Notes: a model not told the origin generated them from the sequence alone. A stretch of 64,000 nt of DNA from Parvibaculum sp040216885 (GCA_040216885.1 JAVJOG010000027.1:62001-126000); one strand, 5' to 3'. Shown: positions 41,970-50,757, counted from the first letter of the stretch. Numbers and translations: made by a program.

Positions 41970-42779
41970 TCAGCGCGCCGTCATGCCACCATCAATGACC
42001 AGTTCCGAACCCGTCATGTAGCGCGACTCGTCGGACGCAAGGAACACGATGCCGGCGGCAATGTCGGCCGGCACGCCGGCATAGCCGAGCGGCGTGGCGG
42101 CGGCAATCGCATTGGGATCGATGGCGTTGGCGCCCTCGGCGATCGGCAATACGCTGGAGGCGAGCGCGTCCGTGCCGCCCGGCGTCATCTTCTGCCAGAT
42201 TGCCGTGTCGATGATGCCCGGATGCACCGAATTGACGCGGACATTCATCTGTCCTTGCGCGCATTCAAGCGCCACCGCCTTGGTGAAAAGCCGGACCGCG
42301 CCCTTGGTCGCGCAATAACCGGCAAGCCCCGGCGCGCCCTGAAGCCCGGCGATCGACGAAATGTTGATGACCGAGCCGCCGCCCGACGCCGCGATCAGCG
42401 GGATGGCGTGTTTGACGCCGAAAAAGACGCCGTCGACATTGATCGCCTGCTGGCGCGTCCATTCGTCGTAGGACATTTCGAAGATCGAGGCGCCGATGGC
42501 GATGCCGGCATTGTTGACGAGGATATGGAGGCCGCCGAATTCAGCCTTGGTTGCCGCGACGATCTCCGCCCAGCGCGCTTCGCTTGTGACGTCGTGCTTG
42601 TGGACCGAAGCCGTGCCGCCGGCCTTGCCGATCAGTGCCGCCGTTTCCTTCAAGCCCGCCTCATCGACATCGGTGACGACGAGTTTCGCCCCTTCCGCCG
42701 CCAGCGCCAGCGCCGCGCCCCGGCCGATGCCGCTTGCCGCGCCCGTTACCAGCGCCACCTTGCCGCTTACCCGTCCCAT
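41970..42779 (-). CDS. SDR-family oxidoreductase (glucose 1-dehydrogenase-like)
   Basis: The 269-residue classical SDR has TGAASGIGRGAALALA, NNAG in ILVNNAGIAIG, catalytic SSIAGLQGAPGLAGYCATKGA (YCATK), and C-terminal MTGSELVIDGGMTAR. It may use NAD(H) or NADP(H). It is divergent from the TetR gene, with an operator-like repeat at 42840-42857 between them. Confidence 0.88.
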   Translation of the reverse strand: MGRVSGKVALVTGAASGIGRGAALALAAEGAKLVVTDVDEAGLKETAALIGKAGGTASVHKHDVTSEARWAEIVAATKAEFGGLHILVNNAGIAIGASIFEMSYDEWTRQQAINVDGVFFGVKHAIPLIAASGGGSVINISSIAGLQGAPGLAGYCATKGAVRLFTKAVALECAQGQMNVRVNSVHPGIIDTAIWQKMTPGGTDALASSVLPIAEGANAIDPNAIAAATPLGYAGVPADIAAGIVFLASDESRYMTGSELVIDGGMTAR

Positions 42780-42839
42780 GTTTCGTCTCCCGGTTTTGCT
42801 TGTTTTGGCCGATACTCTTTCAGCGTTTGGGTCAATGTT

Positions 42840-42857
42840 CTAGGGTATCCCCCCTAG
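42840..42857. promoter_or_regulatory. Operator-like inverted repeat between SDR and TetR genes
   Basis: CTAGGG (42840-42845) and CCCTAG (42852-42857) flank TATCCC. The site lies in the divergent region and may bind the TetR protein. Confidence 0.45.
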
Positions 42858-42956
42858 GGTCGCAACGGCCCACCCCACCCGCTGCTTGCAGAAAAATATA
42901 CTGCGGTCTACTTTATGTCGGCGGCGCGTTATTCAGAAAGCTGGAGGAAGAAGCCG

Positions 42957-43583
42957 TTGAAATCCGCCGAGATCGAAACGGACGCCCCGCCCCGCCGCGC
43001 CGGCAAGAAGGAAAGGACGCGGCAGGAGATTTATCGGACCGCCATGCGCCTGTTCGGCGAGCACGGCTACGACGGCGTCACCATCGAGGATATTTGCGGC
43101 GGCGCCGGCATCGCCAAGGCGACGTTCTTTCTGCATTTTGCCAGCAAGGCGGCGCTGATTCATGCCTTCAACGACGAAATCACGGCGTCCCTGTCAGAGA
43201 AACTGGCGACACAGGACGGCACGGCCGAGGAACAGCTCAACTTCCTCTCGTCCGTTTTCGAGGAGGCCTGGCAGCACAACGCCGAAGTGATGCGCAAGAT
43301 GCTGAACGAGTACCTCCATCAGCCAGCAGCCCATCTCGTGACGTCGCAACTCAACGAAAGCGTGATCGATCTCGTGGCCGCGGTCCTGCGCCGTGGTCAG
43401 GCGCGCGGCGAGTTCCGCCCGAGCTTCACGCCCGAAGTCGGCGCTGCCGCCATCGTCGCCACATGGAGCGCGTTGACAGCCTGGTGGAGCGCCCATCCGG
43501 AAGCCGACACCTCGGCCTTCAACCGCGAATTTCTCGATATCGCTTTGAACGGCTTCAAGGTCAAAACGGCCGCAAAAACATAG
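42957..43583 (+). CDS. TetR-family regulator
   Basis: I take the TTG at 42957 as start because GGAGG lies nine bases upstream; the in-frame ATG at 42915 has no ribosome site and lies in the likely promoter. The product is 208 residues. The N-terminal HTH is typical (RTAMRLFGEHGYDGVTIEDI, then AGIAKATFFLHFASKAAL). The ligand domain shows no diagnostic residues. It is followed by the flavin monooxygenase gene, which it may regulate together with the divergent SDR. Confidence 0.85.
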   Translation: MKSAEIETDAPPRRAGKKERTRQEIYRTAMRLFGEHGYDGVTIEDICGGAGIAKATFFLHFASKAALIHAFNDEITASLSEKLATQDGTAEEQLNFLSSVFEEAWQHNAEVMRKMLNEYLHQPAAHLVTSQLNESVIDLVAAVLRRGQARGEFRPSFTPEVGAAAIVATWSALTAWWSAHPEADTSAFNREFLDIALNGFKVKTAAKT

Positions 43584-43624
43584 AATTCGACAACAGGGAA
43601 ACATTCAGGAAAAGGAACCCCGAA

Positions 43625-44842
43625 ATGGTCGGCACAAAAATGCGCTTCGGCGCTTTCATCGCCCCCTTTCACCCGATCGACGAAAACCCGACGCTGGCGA
43701 TTGAGCGCGACATCGAACTCGTCCAGTGGATGGACAGGCTCGGTTACGACGAAGCATGGATCGGCGAGCATCATTCGGCCGGTTACGAGCTGATCGCGAG
43801 TCCAGAACTCTTCATCGCCACGCTTGCCGAGCGCACGAAGCACATCCGCCTCGGCACGGGCGTTTCCTCGCTCCCCTATCATCAGCCGCTGATACTGGCC
43901 GACCGCATCAATCAGCTCGACCACATTACGCGCGGCCGCGTCATGTTCGGCGTCGGTCCGGGCGCGCTTCCCTCCGACGCCTTCATGATGGGCATCGAGG
44001 TGGCGAAACAGCGCGACATGATGGACGAGGCGCTGGACGTGCTGGTGCCGCTCCTGCGCGGCGAGACCGTGACGGCGAAGACGAGCTGGTTCGAACTCAA
44101 CGAAGCGCGTCTACAGATGACGCCCTATTCGCGCCCCGGCGTCGAGATCGCGGTCGCAAGCCAGGTTTCGCCGACAGGCGCCACCGCCGCCGGCAAGCAC
44201 GGCGTCGGCCTCCTGTCGATCGGCGCGACCTCAGCCGGCGGCTTCAACGCGCTCGCCACCAACTGGGCAATCTGCGAGGACACCGCGAAGGACAGCGGCA
44301 AGACAATCGACCGCAATGCCTGGCGCCTCGTCGGCCCGGTCCACATTGCCGAGACGCGCGAAAAGGCGCGCGAGAACGTGCGCTTCGGCCTCGAAAAGTG
44401 GCTCTACTACTTCCGGGAAGTAGCAGCCCTGCCGCTGGCGCCGACCGACGGCTCCGATCCGGTCGACGCGCTCATCGCTTCCGGCATGGCCGTCATCGGT
44501 ACGCCGGATGACGCGATTGCTCAGATCGAACGATTGCAGAACCAGTCGGGCGGCTTCGGCGCCTTCCTGCAGATGGCGCATAACTGGGCCGACTTCGACA
44601 ACACGAAGAAATCCTACGAACTGATGGCGCGTTATGTTTTTCCGAAGTTCCAGGAGCTGAACGTCAACCGCGAAGCCTCGCTCGACTGGGCGCGCACCAA
44701 CCGCCCGACCTTCATGGGCCAGGCGATGATGGCGGTCGGCAGTCGCGTCGCCCAACACATCGAGAAGAAGGGCACCGAAAATATCCGCCCCGAAATCCTT
44801 GAAGCAATGGGCCTCGGCAAGAAGCCCGACGCCGCGCAGTAA
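43625..44842 (+). CDS. LLM-class flavin-dependent monooxygenase
   Basis: The 405-residue luciferase-like protein has an alpha/beta barrel start (MRFGAFIAPFHPIDENPT), YDEAWIGEHHSAGY near residue 45, LGTGVSSLPYHQPL, and GRVMFGVGPGALPSDAFMMG. It is like limonene-monooxygenase-type LLM enzymes. These use FMNH2 supplied by a separate reductase. No reductase is adjacent. A strong terminator follows the gene. Confidence 0.87.
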   Translation: MVGTKMRFGAFIAPFHPIDENPTLAIERDIELVQWMDRLGYDEAWIGEHHSAGYELIASPELFIATLAERTKHIRLGTGVSSLPYHQPLILADRINQLDHITRGRVMFGVGPGALPSDAFMMGIEVAKQRDMMDEALDVLVPLLRGETVTAKTSWFELNEARLQMTPYSRPGVEIAVASQVSPTGATAAGKHGVGLLSIGATSAGGFNALATNWAICEDTAKDSGKTIDRNAWRLVGPVHIAETREKARENVRFGLEKWLYYFREVAALPLAPTDGSDPVDALIASGMAVIGTPDDAIAQIERLQNQSGGFGAFLQMAHNWADFDNTKKSYELMARYVFPKFQELNVNREASLDWARTNRPTFMGQAMMAVGSRVAQHIEKKGTENIRPEILEAMGLGKKPDAAQ

Positions 44843-44861
44843 GCAGGACGCGCGTGAAAAC

Positions 44862-44892
44862 AAAAGGGCGGCTCCCTCGAGCCGCCCTTTTT
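44862..44892. terminator. Bidirectional terminator between the LLM and FATP-type genes
   Basis: The stem AAAAGGGCGGCTC / GAGCCGCCCTTTT with a four-base loop has A- and T-runs on both sides, so it can serve the LLM gene (plus) and the acyl-CoA synthetase gene that ends at 44911 (minus). Confidence 0.9.
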
Positions 44893-44910
44893 CGTTTCGG
44901 AAGATCGGAT

Positions 44911-46713
44911 CTAGAGTCGGAGTTCACCCGCGCAGATATTACCGTAAAGGCCCTGGTCGACCGGAACGTATTTCTTCTGCACCGGGCAATTGAAGTAGAT
45001 CGGATCGGGCACCACCGAAGGATCGAAACCTTCCTTCACGAGTTCGACCTTGCGGTGCTTGAACGTTCCGGTGATCTCGATTTCAGGTTGCAGGCGCACG
45101 AACACCGGCACCGCATAGTCCGGCAGCTCCTTCTGCATCTGCGTGCGGAAGTGATCGAGATCGAGCGAGCCGTTCTCGGCGACGATCGACGCCATGCCGG
45201 CACGGCCATCGGCGCCGGGAACATGGACACCATAGACATTGGCTTCCTTGACGCCCGGAAACACCGAAATCGCCTCAGCCACTTCCGACGTCGCCACGTT
45301 CTCGCCCTTCCAGCGGAAGGTATCGCCGATGCGGTCGACGAAATAATAGTAGCCCCGCGTGTCCTGACGCAGCAGATCGCCGGTGCGGAACCACTCGTCG
45401 CCCTTCTCGAAGACGTCGCGCAGAATCTTCTTCTCGGTCTCTTCCTTCTTGGCGTAACCGTCGAAGCGGCCGGTCGGCCGATCGGGATCGTTGCTGATCC
45501 GCCCCAGCGCTTCACCGGCCTCGCCCGGCTCGGCCAGAATGCAGAACCCGTCGGGACCGCGCACCGGCTTCTCGTTTTCGATGTCGAACTTGACGATCTC
45601 GACATTGAATTTCTTCTTCGCCCAGCCCGGCACACGCCCGATGGCGCCCTGCGTGCCGTCGAAATTCATCAGTGCCACATTGCCTTCGGTGGCGCCGTAG
45701 AATTCCAGAATGTGCGGAATCTTGAAGCGCTTCTGGAAGGCCGGCCAGATTTCGGGGCGCAAACCGTTACCGATCACCATGCGCAGCTTGTGCCTGGTTT
45801 CCTTCGGGTGCTTGTTGGTGTTCAGCAGGTAGCGGCAAAGCTCACCGATATACTGGAACAGCGTCGCACCGTATTTATGCGTATCATCCCAGAAATTCGT
45901 CGCCGAAAACTTCTGCCGGATGATGACCGAGCCGCCGACCGTCAGCGTCGAACCGACCGCGCAAACGCCGCCGGCCGAATGGTAGAGCGGCAGCACCACA
46001 TACATGCGGTCCTTCTCATTGGTGTTTGCCGCCGCCGCGAAGGCGGCCATCATCGTCATCAGCCGCACATGCGGGATGCGTGCCGCCTTCGGATTGCCGG
46101 TCGTGCCGCTGGTATAGATGTAGAGCGCGTCATCTTCGGTCGTAAGACCTGCCCGGAAATCGCCCGGCAGCGCGTCGCCCGACTGCTGTCCAAGCGCCGC
46201 ATCGAGATTGTTGGCGCCCTGCACATTGCCGCCCGTCGCCCAGACCGTCATCGGCCGGTCGAGCTGGTCGCCCGCGGTCGAATAACTCTCGGCGAGTTCG
46301 GCCCCGAGGATCAGATGACTGGCGTTCGAGATGTTGAGGCAATGGGCGAGCGGGCCCTTGGTAAGATTGGTATTGATCAAGGCCGCCGTCGCGCCCGCCT
46401 TGATGATACCGAGCCAGGCGACGAGATATTCCGGCCGGTTCTCCATCATCAGCGCAACCACGTCGCCGCGCCCGAGGCCCTGGCCCTTGGCCCAGCGCGC
46501 ATAGCGGTTGGCCGCCTCGTTGTACTCGCGGTAGGTGATCTTCCGATCTTCGAAATAGATCGCGACATTGTTCGGCTTGGTGCGCGCCAGTTCTTCCACC
46601 GTGTCGGCGAAAGTGTGTGTCGTGTTCTCGCGAATTGCAGTCGCCTTTTTCAGCGTACGGAGCGCCGCGCGCAGAAAGGTAATTTCATTGCCGATCCGTT
46701 TGATCAGACCCAT
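44911..46713 (-). CDS. Long-chain acyl-CoA synthetase (FATP/FadD6-like)
   Basis: The 600-residue ANL enzyme starts at 46713 with GGAGGGA upstream. It has the P-loop YIYTSGTTGNPKAARIPH, LEFYGATEGNVALMNF near residue 345, and a late WFRTGDLLRQDTRGYYYFVDRIGDTFRWKGEN typical of FATP (VLACS) type enzymes; the C-terminal KHRKVELVKEGFDP is also typical. The family couples fatty acid import to activation at the membrane. It is transcribed alone. Confidence 0.9.
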   Translation of the reverse strand: MGLIKRIGNEITFLRAALRTLKKATAIRENTTHTFADTVEELARTKPNNVAIYFEDRKITYREYNEAANRYARWAKGQGLGRGDVVALMMENRPEYLVAWLGIIKAGATAALINTNLTKGPLAHCLNISNASHLILGAELAESYSTAGDQLDRPMTVWATGGNVQGANNLDAALGQQSGDALPGDFRAGLTTEDDALYIYTSGTTGNPKAARIPHVRLMTMMAAFAAAANTNEKDRMYVVLPLYHSAGGVCAVGSTLTVGGSVIIRQKFSATNFWDDTHKYGATLFQYIGELCRYLLNTNKHPKETRHKLRMVIGNGLRPEIWPAFQKRFKIPHILEFYGATEGNVALMNFDGTQGAIGRVPGWAKKKFNVEIVKFDIENEKPVRGPDGFCILAEPGEAGEALGRISNDPDRPTGRFDGYAKKEETEKKILRDVFEKGDEWFRTGDLLRQDTRGYYYFVDRIGDTFRWKGENVATSEVAEAISVFPGVKEANVYGVHVPGADGRAGMASIVAENGSLDLDHFRTQMQKELPDYAVPVFVRLQPEIEITGTFKHRKVELVKEGFDPSVVPDPIYFNCPVQKKYVPVDQGLYGNICAGELRL

Positions 46714-46918
46714 CCCCGTCTCCCTCCGATGCCGAAAAAACAGAACTCTTCTCGTTCTCTCTTTTATGCCCGTGGCCCCGCTCAACCGTCAAGAAAAGCC
46801 GGAGTTTTGCCGGTAAATTCGGCGTTAGCTCCGCCAGACGCGCTAAAACCGGGTGACAGCACCGCACCGCCCGGCCATCATCCGGCCGCTTGTCGAACCT
46901 CTCGGGATTGGACGAGGA

Positions 46919-47218
46919 ATGGAAGAAAGCCGCGAAGATACGGGCGAAATCCTGCTCGATGTAATCGGTCAGCAATGCCCGCTGCCGGTGCTGCGTACCC
47001 GCAAACGGCTGCTGCGCCTTGCGCCGCGCGCCCTTTTGCGTGTCTTCGCAAGCGACCCGGTCGCCCGCATCGACATGCCGCATTTCTGCGCCGAAGCCGG
47101 CCACGAACTCGTCGAAATACGCGATCGCGGCACCTGGATCGAATTCCTGATCCGCCGCGGCGAGAATATCCATGAAGAAGATGAGGATTTGGCGTCGAAG
47201 CCGGTGCGCAGTCTCTAG
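46919..47218 (+). CDS. TusA-family sulfurtransferase-like protein
   Basis: The 99-residue protein starts at ATG 46919. The two-layer TusA fold is recognisable by VIGQQCPLPVLRTRKRL (Cys-Pro at the helix start, the sulfur-carrying Cys), then FASDPVARIDMPHFCAEAGHELVE. The C-terminal 20 residues are acidic. It may carry persulfide sulfur for tRNA thiolation or molybdenum cofactor. It converges on the GNAT gene with a four-base overlap. Confidence 0.83.
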   Translation: MEESREDTGEILLDVIGQQCPLPVLRTRKRLLRLAPRALLRVFASDPVARIDMPHFCAEAGHELVEIRDRGTWIEFLIRRGENIHEEDEDLASKPVRSL

Positions 47219-47799
47219 ACGAAGAATTCCTCGGCCAGAATGGCGTAGAGATATTCATCCCGCCATGAGCCCTGGATATACCGGCTCTGGCGCAGCGCCC
47301 CCTCGCGGCGCATGCCGAGCCTCTCCATCACCCGCGCCGACGCCTTGTTGCGCTGGTCGCAGGTCGCATAGATGCGTTGCAGCCCGAGCTCGCGGAAGCC
47401 GGCGTCCATCAGCGCTTGCGCCGCCTCGGCCGCGTATCCCTGCCCCCAGTAATCCGGATGCAACGCATAACCGAGATCGCCGGTGCGGCGCTCCCAATCG
47501 GCGAATTTGAGCCCGACGCCGCCGATCAGGCGCGGTTTCTTGCCGTCCCTCAACACGATGGCGAGATCGAAATTGATGCGGGGCTTCTGTTTCTGGTCGT
47601 CGAGAAAGCCGCGGATCGTCTCCCGGCTCTGCGTCAGCGTGTTCGGACCCCAGATCAGATGGCGCGTGACCTCTTCGAGCGAGGCATAGGCGTGAACCTC
47701 GTCGAGATCCCGGGTGGTGAAATCGCGCAGCACGAGACGCGGCGTTCCGATCGGCAGCGACAACGCCGGCGTCGCCGCCTTGCGGCCGCCGAGCCTCAT
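47215..47799 (-). CDS. RimJ/RimL-like GNAT N-acetyltransferase
   Basis: The 194-residue protein has the GNAT layout of RimJ/RimL: IGTPRLVLRDFTTRDLDEVH at the start, GLKFADWERRTGDLGYALHPDYWGQGYAAEA (acetyl-CoA pyrophosphate loop GQGYAAEA), and RNKASARVMERLGMRREG. The start overlaps the stop of the ArsC-like gene (ATGA). It acetylates an N-terminus or small molecule. Confidence 0.85.
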   Translation of the reverse strand: MRLGGRKAATPALSLPIGTPRLVLRDFTTRDLDEVHAYASLEEVTRHLIWGPNTLTQSRETIRGFLDDQKQKPRINFDLAIVLRDGKKPRLIGGVGLKFADWERRTGDLGYALHPDYWGQGYAAEAAQALMDAGFRELGLQRIYATCDQRNKASARVMERLGMRREGALRQSRYIQGSWRDEYLYAILAEEFFV

Positions 47800-48158
47800 C
47801 TTGCCCCCGCAAGCACTTTCAATTCCGCTTTTTGCGGATCGCGAAAGCCGACCACGACAGCGCCTTTCTTGTGCTCGAAAACCGGCCGCTTGATCAGCGC
47901 GGGATGCTCGGCCATCAGTTTCAGCGCATCGGCCTCGGCGATCCCGGTGGTCTTGCTTCTGGGCAGGCCGCGCCATGTCGTGCTGGCCTTGTTGAGGAGC
48001 GTCTCCCATCCTGCCGCCTTGGCAAAACGCCGGATATCGGCAATCGCGATACCGTCGGCACGGACGTCATGGAAACGATGGGCAAGGCCTTGTTCATCGA
48101 GCCACTTCAAGGCCTTGCGGCATGTATCGCAATTCTTGAGCCCGTAAACGGTCAGCAC
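47796..48158 (-). CDS. ArsC/Spx-family protein (YffB-like)
   Basis: The 120-residue protein starts with a GTG at 48158 preceded by GGGAGGGG. The thioredoxin-like fold begins VLTVYGLKNCDTCRKALKWL, with CDTC as redox site, and continues WETLLNKASTTWRGLP and LIKRPVFE, as in YffB/ArsC. Its arsenate function is doubtful because no other ars gene is nearby. It is coupled to the GNAT gene. Confidence 0.83.
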   Translation of the reverse strand: MLTVYGLKNCDTCRKALKWLDEQGLAHRFHDVRADGIAIADIRRFAKAAGWETLLNKASTTWRGLPRSKTTGIAEADALKLMAEHPALIKRPVFEHKKGAVVVGFRDPQKAELKVLAGAR

Positions 48159-48253
48159 CGTCCCCTCCCCGCCAGCTTGTTCGCGGCAAGCATAACCGGG
48201 ATGCGGCGGAGACCAAGCGGTCTTGCCGCGGAAACGGACAAAATCGGCTGAAT

Positions 48254-49048
48254 TCAGGCCGCTTTCCTGAGCGCCTCGCGCTCGATGAAGGCGCGCTCCC
48301 GCTCGGTCGTGATCGGCTCGACCGCGCGATAGGCCTCGGGCGGCGCGATATTGAGCAAGGCCCGCACGTCCTCGAGCGGCTTGTCGAGCAGCGCCTCCCA
48401 ATCGGCTGCCGGCAACCACTTGGCCCGCTTGCCGTGCCGGAAGCCCTCACGGATGACCCGGCCGAGCTTCAGGTCCGGATTGCGCTTGGTGCTGAGGCGC
48501 CAGCCCACCAGCACGATGAAGCCGATGCCGCGATTGCGCGTCTGCACATAGCTGAAGGCGAGCAGGGCAAGCTCGCCGAGCCCGTCGCGGCCATAGCCGG
48601 TTGTCACATGCCAGAGGTCGTGAGTATCGCGCAGACGGTCGCCGAAAATGCGCTCGGCTTCGGTGCGCTCGTCGCGCAGCGACACCTCGCGGCTTGCATC
48701 GACCAACCCGTCGGCCGTCAGGTTTTCTTCGGCCATGAACTCGTAATAGGTGCGTCCCAGCGTGCCTTCCGGCAGCCGCGACAGGCGCTCGCGATCGTTG
48801 AGTGCCGCAATGATGTCGCGCCTCTCGGCGACGATCCGCTGACCCATCCCGGTGGCGATGAAGCGCTTGAACTGGCGGTCGCTGACATTGCCCGACAGGG
48901 CGTCGATGATCTTGAAAACCTGGCCGGTATCTTCCTTGTCGGCGATCAACGCGCGGATCGCGCGGATGGCCTTCAGGGGTTCGATCCGCTTGCGCGTCCG
49001 CTTTGCGGGGGCGGAACCGTTGAATTCGGCTGGACTGGCTGTCGTCAT
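48254..49048 (-). CDS. coq4: Coq4-family ubiquinone biosynthesis protein
   Basis: The 264-residue protein has the Coq4 metal motif HDLWHVTTGYGRDGLGE near residue 143, the family signature HDxxHxxxG. The preceding FMAEENLTADGLVDASRE also fits. Coq4 acts in ubiquinone ring modification and scaffolding; in alphaproteobacteria it is tied to ubiquinone synthesis. Coq7 lies 2.5 kb away. Its promoter faces a TetR gene over an operator-like palindrome. Confidence 0.9.
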   Translation of the reverse strand: MTTASPAEFNGSAPAKRTRKRIEPLKAIRAIRALIADKEDTGQVFKIIDALSGNVSDRQFKRFIATGMGQRIVAERRDIIAALNDRERLSRLPEGTLGRTYYEFMAEENLTADGLVDASREVSLRDERTEAERIFGDRLRDTHDLWHVTTGYGRDGLGELALLAFSYVQTRNRGIGFIVLVGWRLSTKRNPDLKLGRVIREGFRHGKRAKWLPAADWEALLDKPLEDVRALLNIAPPEAYRAVEPITTERERAFIEREALRKAA

Positions 49049-49101
49049 CGCTCTAATCCCGTTGCTAGGATGAGGTATACATCTACGCCCCTTGCTGCTT
49101 T

Positions 49102-49130
49102 ATGTACCAAATACTGACATTGTTGTCAAT
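49102..49130 (-). promoter_or_regulatory. Predicted coq4 promoter
   Basis: On the minus strand TTGACA (rc of 49125-49130), 17 bases and TACATA (rc of 49102-49107) make a good sigma-70 pair, about 50 bases before the coq4 start. Confidence 0.6.
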
Positions 49131-49132
49131 AT
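49113..49132. promoter_or_regulatory. Operator-like palindrome TGACA-TTGT-TGTCA over the coq4 -35
   Basis: A perfect five-base inverted repeat (49116-49120 and 49125-49129), with outer TA/TA pairs, overlaps the coq4 -35 and lies 22 bases before the divergent TetR start. It is the expected position for TetR self- and coq4 control. Confidence 0.6.
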
Positions 49133-49154
49133 AATTTCTCTGAGGGAGTCCGGT

Positions 49155-49814
49155 TTGTCGACCGTCGCCAAAACCGCCGCAAACCCCGCCAAACCGGCGG
49201 GAAAACGCATCCGCCGCACCGCTGAGGAAGCAAGGCGGCTCATTCTGGATGCCGCCGAGAAGCGGCTCGCGCAGCAGGGTCCCGAGGGCCTCCGGCTGCA
49301 GGACATCGCCCGCGACATCGGCATCTCGCACCCCGCGATCCTGCATCACTTCGAGAGCCGCGAGGGTCTGGTGCGGGCGCTGATCGCGCGGGCCAACACG
49401 CAACTGCGCGACACCATGCTGACGGCGCTGGCCGGCGGCCACACCAAGGCGGATGCTTCCGACCATATTGGTCATGTCTTCGAAGCGCTGAGTGACCGCG
49501 GCACGGCGCGTCTCCTTTCATGGCTGTTGCTGACCGGCCGCGCGACGGAAAATTCCTCCGCCCACAACATCATGGGCGAAATTGTCGAGGCGCTGCAGGC
49601 GCGCCGCACGGAATACGCGGCGGAGAAAGCCCGGCCCGCGCCTGACGAGGAAGACACCTTGTTCATGGCAATGCTGACCGCGAATGCGGCGTTCGGCGAA
49701 GCGATCGTCGGGCGGCAGCTCGCCGAAGCTGTCGGTCTCGACGCCGACGGCATCAAGCGCTTCCGCAACTGGTTCGCGAAGCTGCTGAACGAACACTGGG
49801 ACGGCGGGAATTGA
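49155..49814 (+). CDS. TetR-family regulator divergent from coq4
   Basis: The TTG at 49155 has GAGGGA eight bases upstream and is taken as start, giving 219 residues. The N-terminal HTH is normal (LILDAAEKRLAQQGPEGLRLQDIARDI, GISHPAILHHFESREGLV). The ligand domain has no known specificity. The stop codon overlaps the start of the GNAT gene (TTGA), so the two are coupled. It probably acts on the palindrome at 49113-49132. Confidence 0.85.
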   Translation: MSTVAKTAANPAKPAGKRIRRTAEEARRLILDAAEKRLAQQGPEGLRLQDIARDIGISHPAILHHFESREGLVRALIARANTQLRDTMLTALAGGHTKADASDHIGHVFEALSDRGTARLLSWLLLTGRATENSSAHNIMGEIVEALQARRTEYAAEKARPAPDEEDTLFMAMLTANAAFGEAIVGRQLAEAVGLDADGIKRFRNWFAKLLNEHWDGGN

Positions 49815-50320
49815 GCGCAATCCCGCAAGTTGCGGTCAGGGCGGCAACCGACGCCGATCTTCCCGGCATTCTCGCGATCTACAACGACGCCGTGGCCAAC
49901 ACGACCGCGATCTGGAACGAAACCGAAAGCACGCTTGAGGGACGGCGGAGCTGGATGGCCGAACGAACGGGCCGCGGCTTTCCGGTGCTGGTCGCCGACG
50001 AGAATGGCGAGGTCGCCGGCTACGCCACTTTCGGCGACTTTCGCCCGCATGAGGGCTATCGCTTCACGGTCGAAAACTCGATCTATGTGCGCGCCGACCG
50101 GCGCGGGCGCGGCATCGCCAAAGCGTTGATGCCGCCGCTGATCAAGGCGGCCGAAACGCTCGGCATGCATGCAATGGTCGCCGGCATCGAAGCTGAAAAT
50201 CGTGCCTCGATCCGGCTGCATGAACGCTTCGGCTTCCGCGAGGTCGCGCGCATGCCCGAAGTCGGCCGCAAATTCGACCGCTGGCTCGACCTAGCGCTGA
50301 TGCAGAGAATGCTGGGGTGA
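49811..50320 (+). CDS. GNAT acetyltransferase, phosphinothricin acetyltransferase-like
   Basis: The 169-residue GNAT protein has the PAT-like pattern ILAIYNDAVANTTAIWNETE and the acetyl-CoA loop VRADRRGRGIAKALMPPLI, then GIEAENRASIRLHERFGF. Start is a TTG at 49811 overlapping the TetR stop. Natural substrates of such proteins are often amino-acid analogues or methionine sulfone-type compounds. The context gives no substrate. Confidence 0.85.
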   Translation: MSAIPQVAVRAATDADLPGILAIYNDAVANTTAIWNETESTLEGRRSWMAERTGRGFPVLVADENGEVAGYATFGDFRPHEGYRFTVENSIYVRADRRGRGIAKALMPPLIKAAETLGMHAMVAGIEAENRASIRLHERFGFREVARMPEVGRKFDRWLDLALMQRMLG

Positions 50321-50385
50321 GGGTCCCGCGCCGGGCCTGCCAGCCGAAGCACGAAGGGCGAATGCTGAGATGAACTAAACAAAGC

Positions 50386-50649
50386 CTACTGGGAGTTTGT
50401 CCGCTTCACCGTTAATCTCTTCTTCGCAAAAGCTCGACCTGAATGTGATTTCAGATATTTCTCAAAATCCAGCGCATCCATCTTGTTCGTGAAGGCGCAG
50501 TACCACAACAATTCCCACGGCATAAATTTGGCCGTATGCGGCGACTTGCCGGCATTGTGGTCGGCAATGCGCTTTTTCAGATCAGCCGTCGCCCCGGTAT
50601 ATTCCTGATCGGGCGAAGAGATGCTCCGGATGATGTAGACATACCACAT
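50386..50649 (-). CDS. GIY-YIG nuclease superfamily protein
   Basis: The 87-residue protein begins MWYVYIIRSISSPDQEYTG, with the GIY-YIG motif in YVYI and EYTG, the Arg in LKKRIADHN, and the Glu in DFEKYLKS. This is the YhbQ-like single-domain form. Its biological role is not established. It lies between a GNAT gene and a hairpin-rich region before tRNA-Leu. Confidence 0.85.
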   Translation of the reverse strand: MWYVYIIRSISSPDQEYTGATADLKKRIADHNAGKSPHTAKFMPWELLWYCAFTNKMDALDFEKYLKSHSGRAFAKKRLTVKRTNSQ

Positions 50650-50702
50650 GGCATTCGGCGGCCCGTCTCCGTTTCCGCTACGCTCCAACTACGCCGGGCA
50701 CT

Positions 50703-50757
50703 GCTTCGGCCTAACGGCCTACGGGTGGCTGCGCCACGCGTAGCCCGTAAGGGCGAA
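50703..50757. repeat. REP-like long imperfect hairpin next to tRNA-Leu
   Basis: The core CTACG-G-GTGGC-TGC-GCCAC-G-CGTAG is a near-perfect stem (50719-50743). Flanking bases (CTTCGGCC at the left, GGCGAAG at the right) extend it to about 55 bases. It lies just downstream (minus strand) of tRNA-Leu and has no T-run. Confidence 0.55.
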
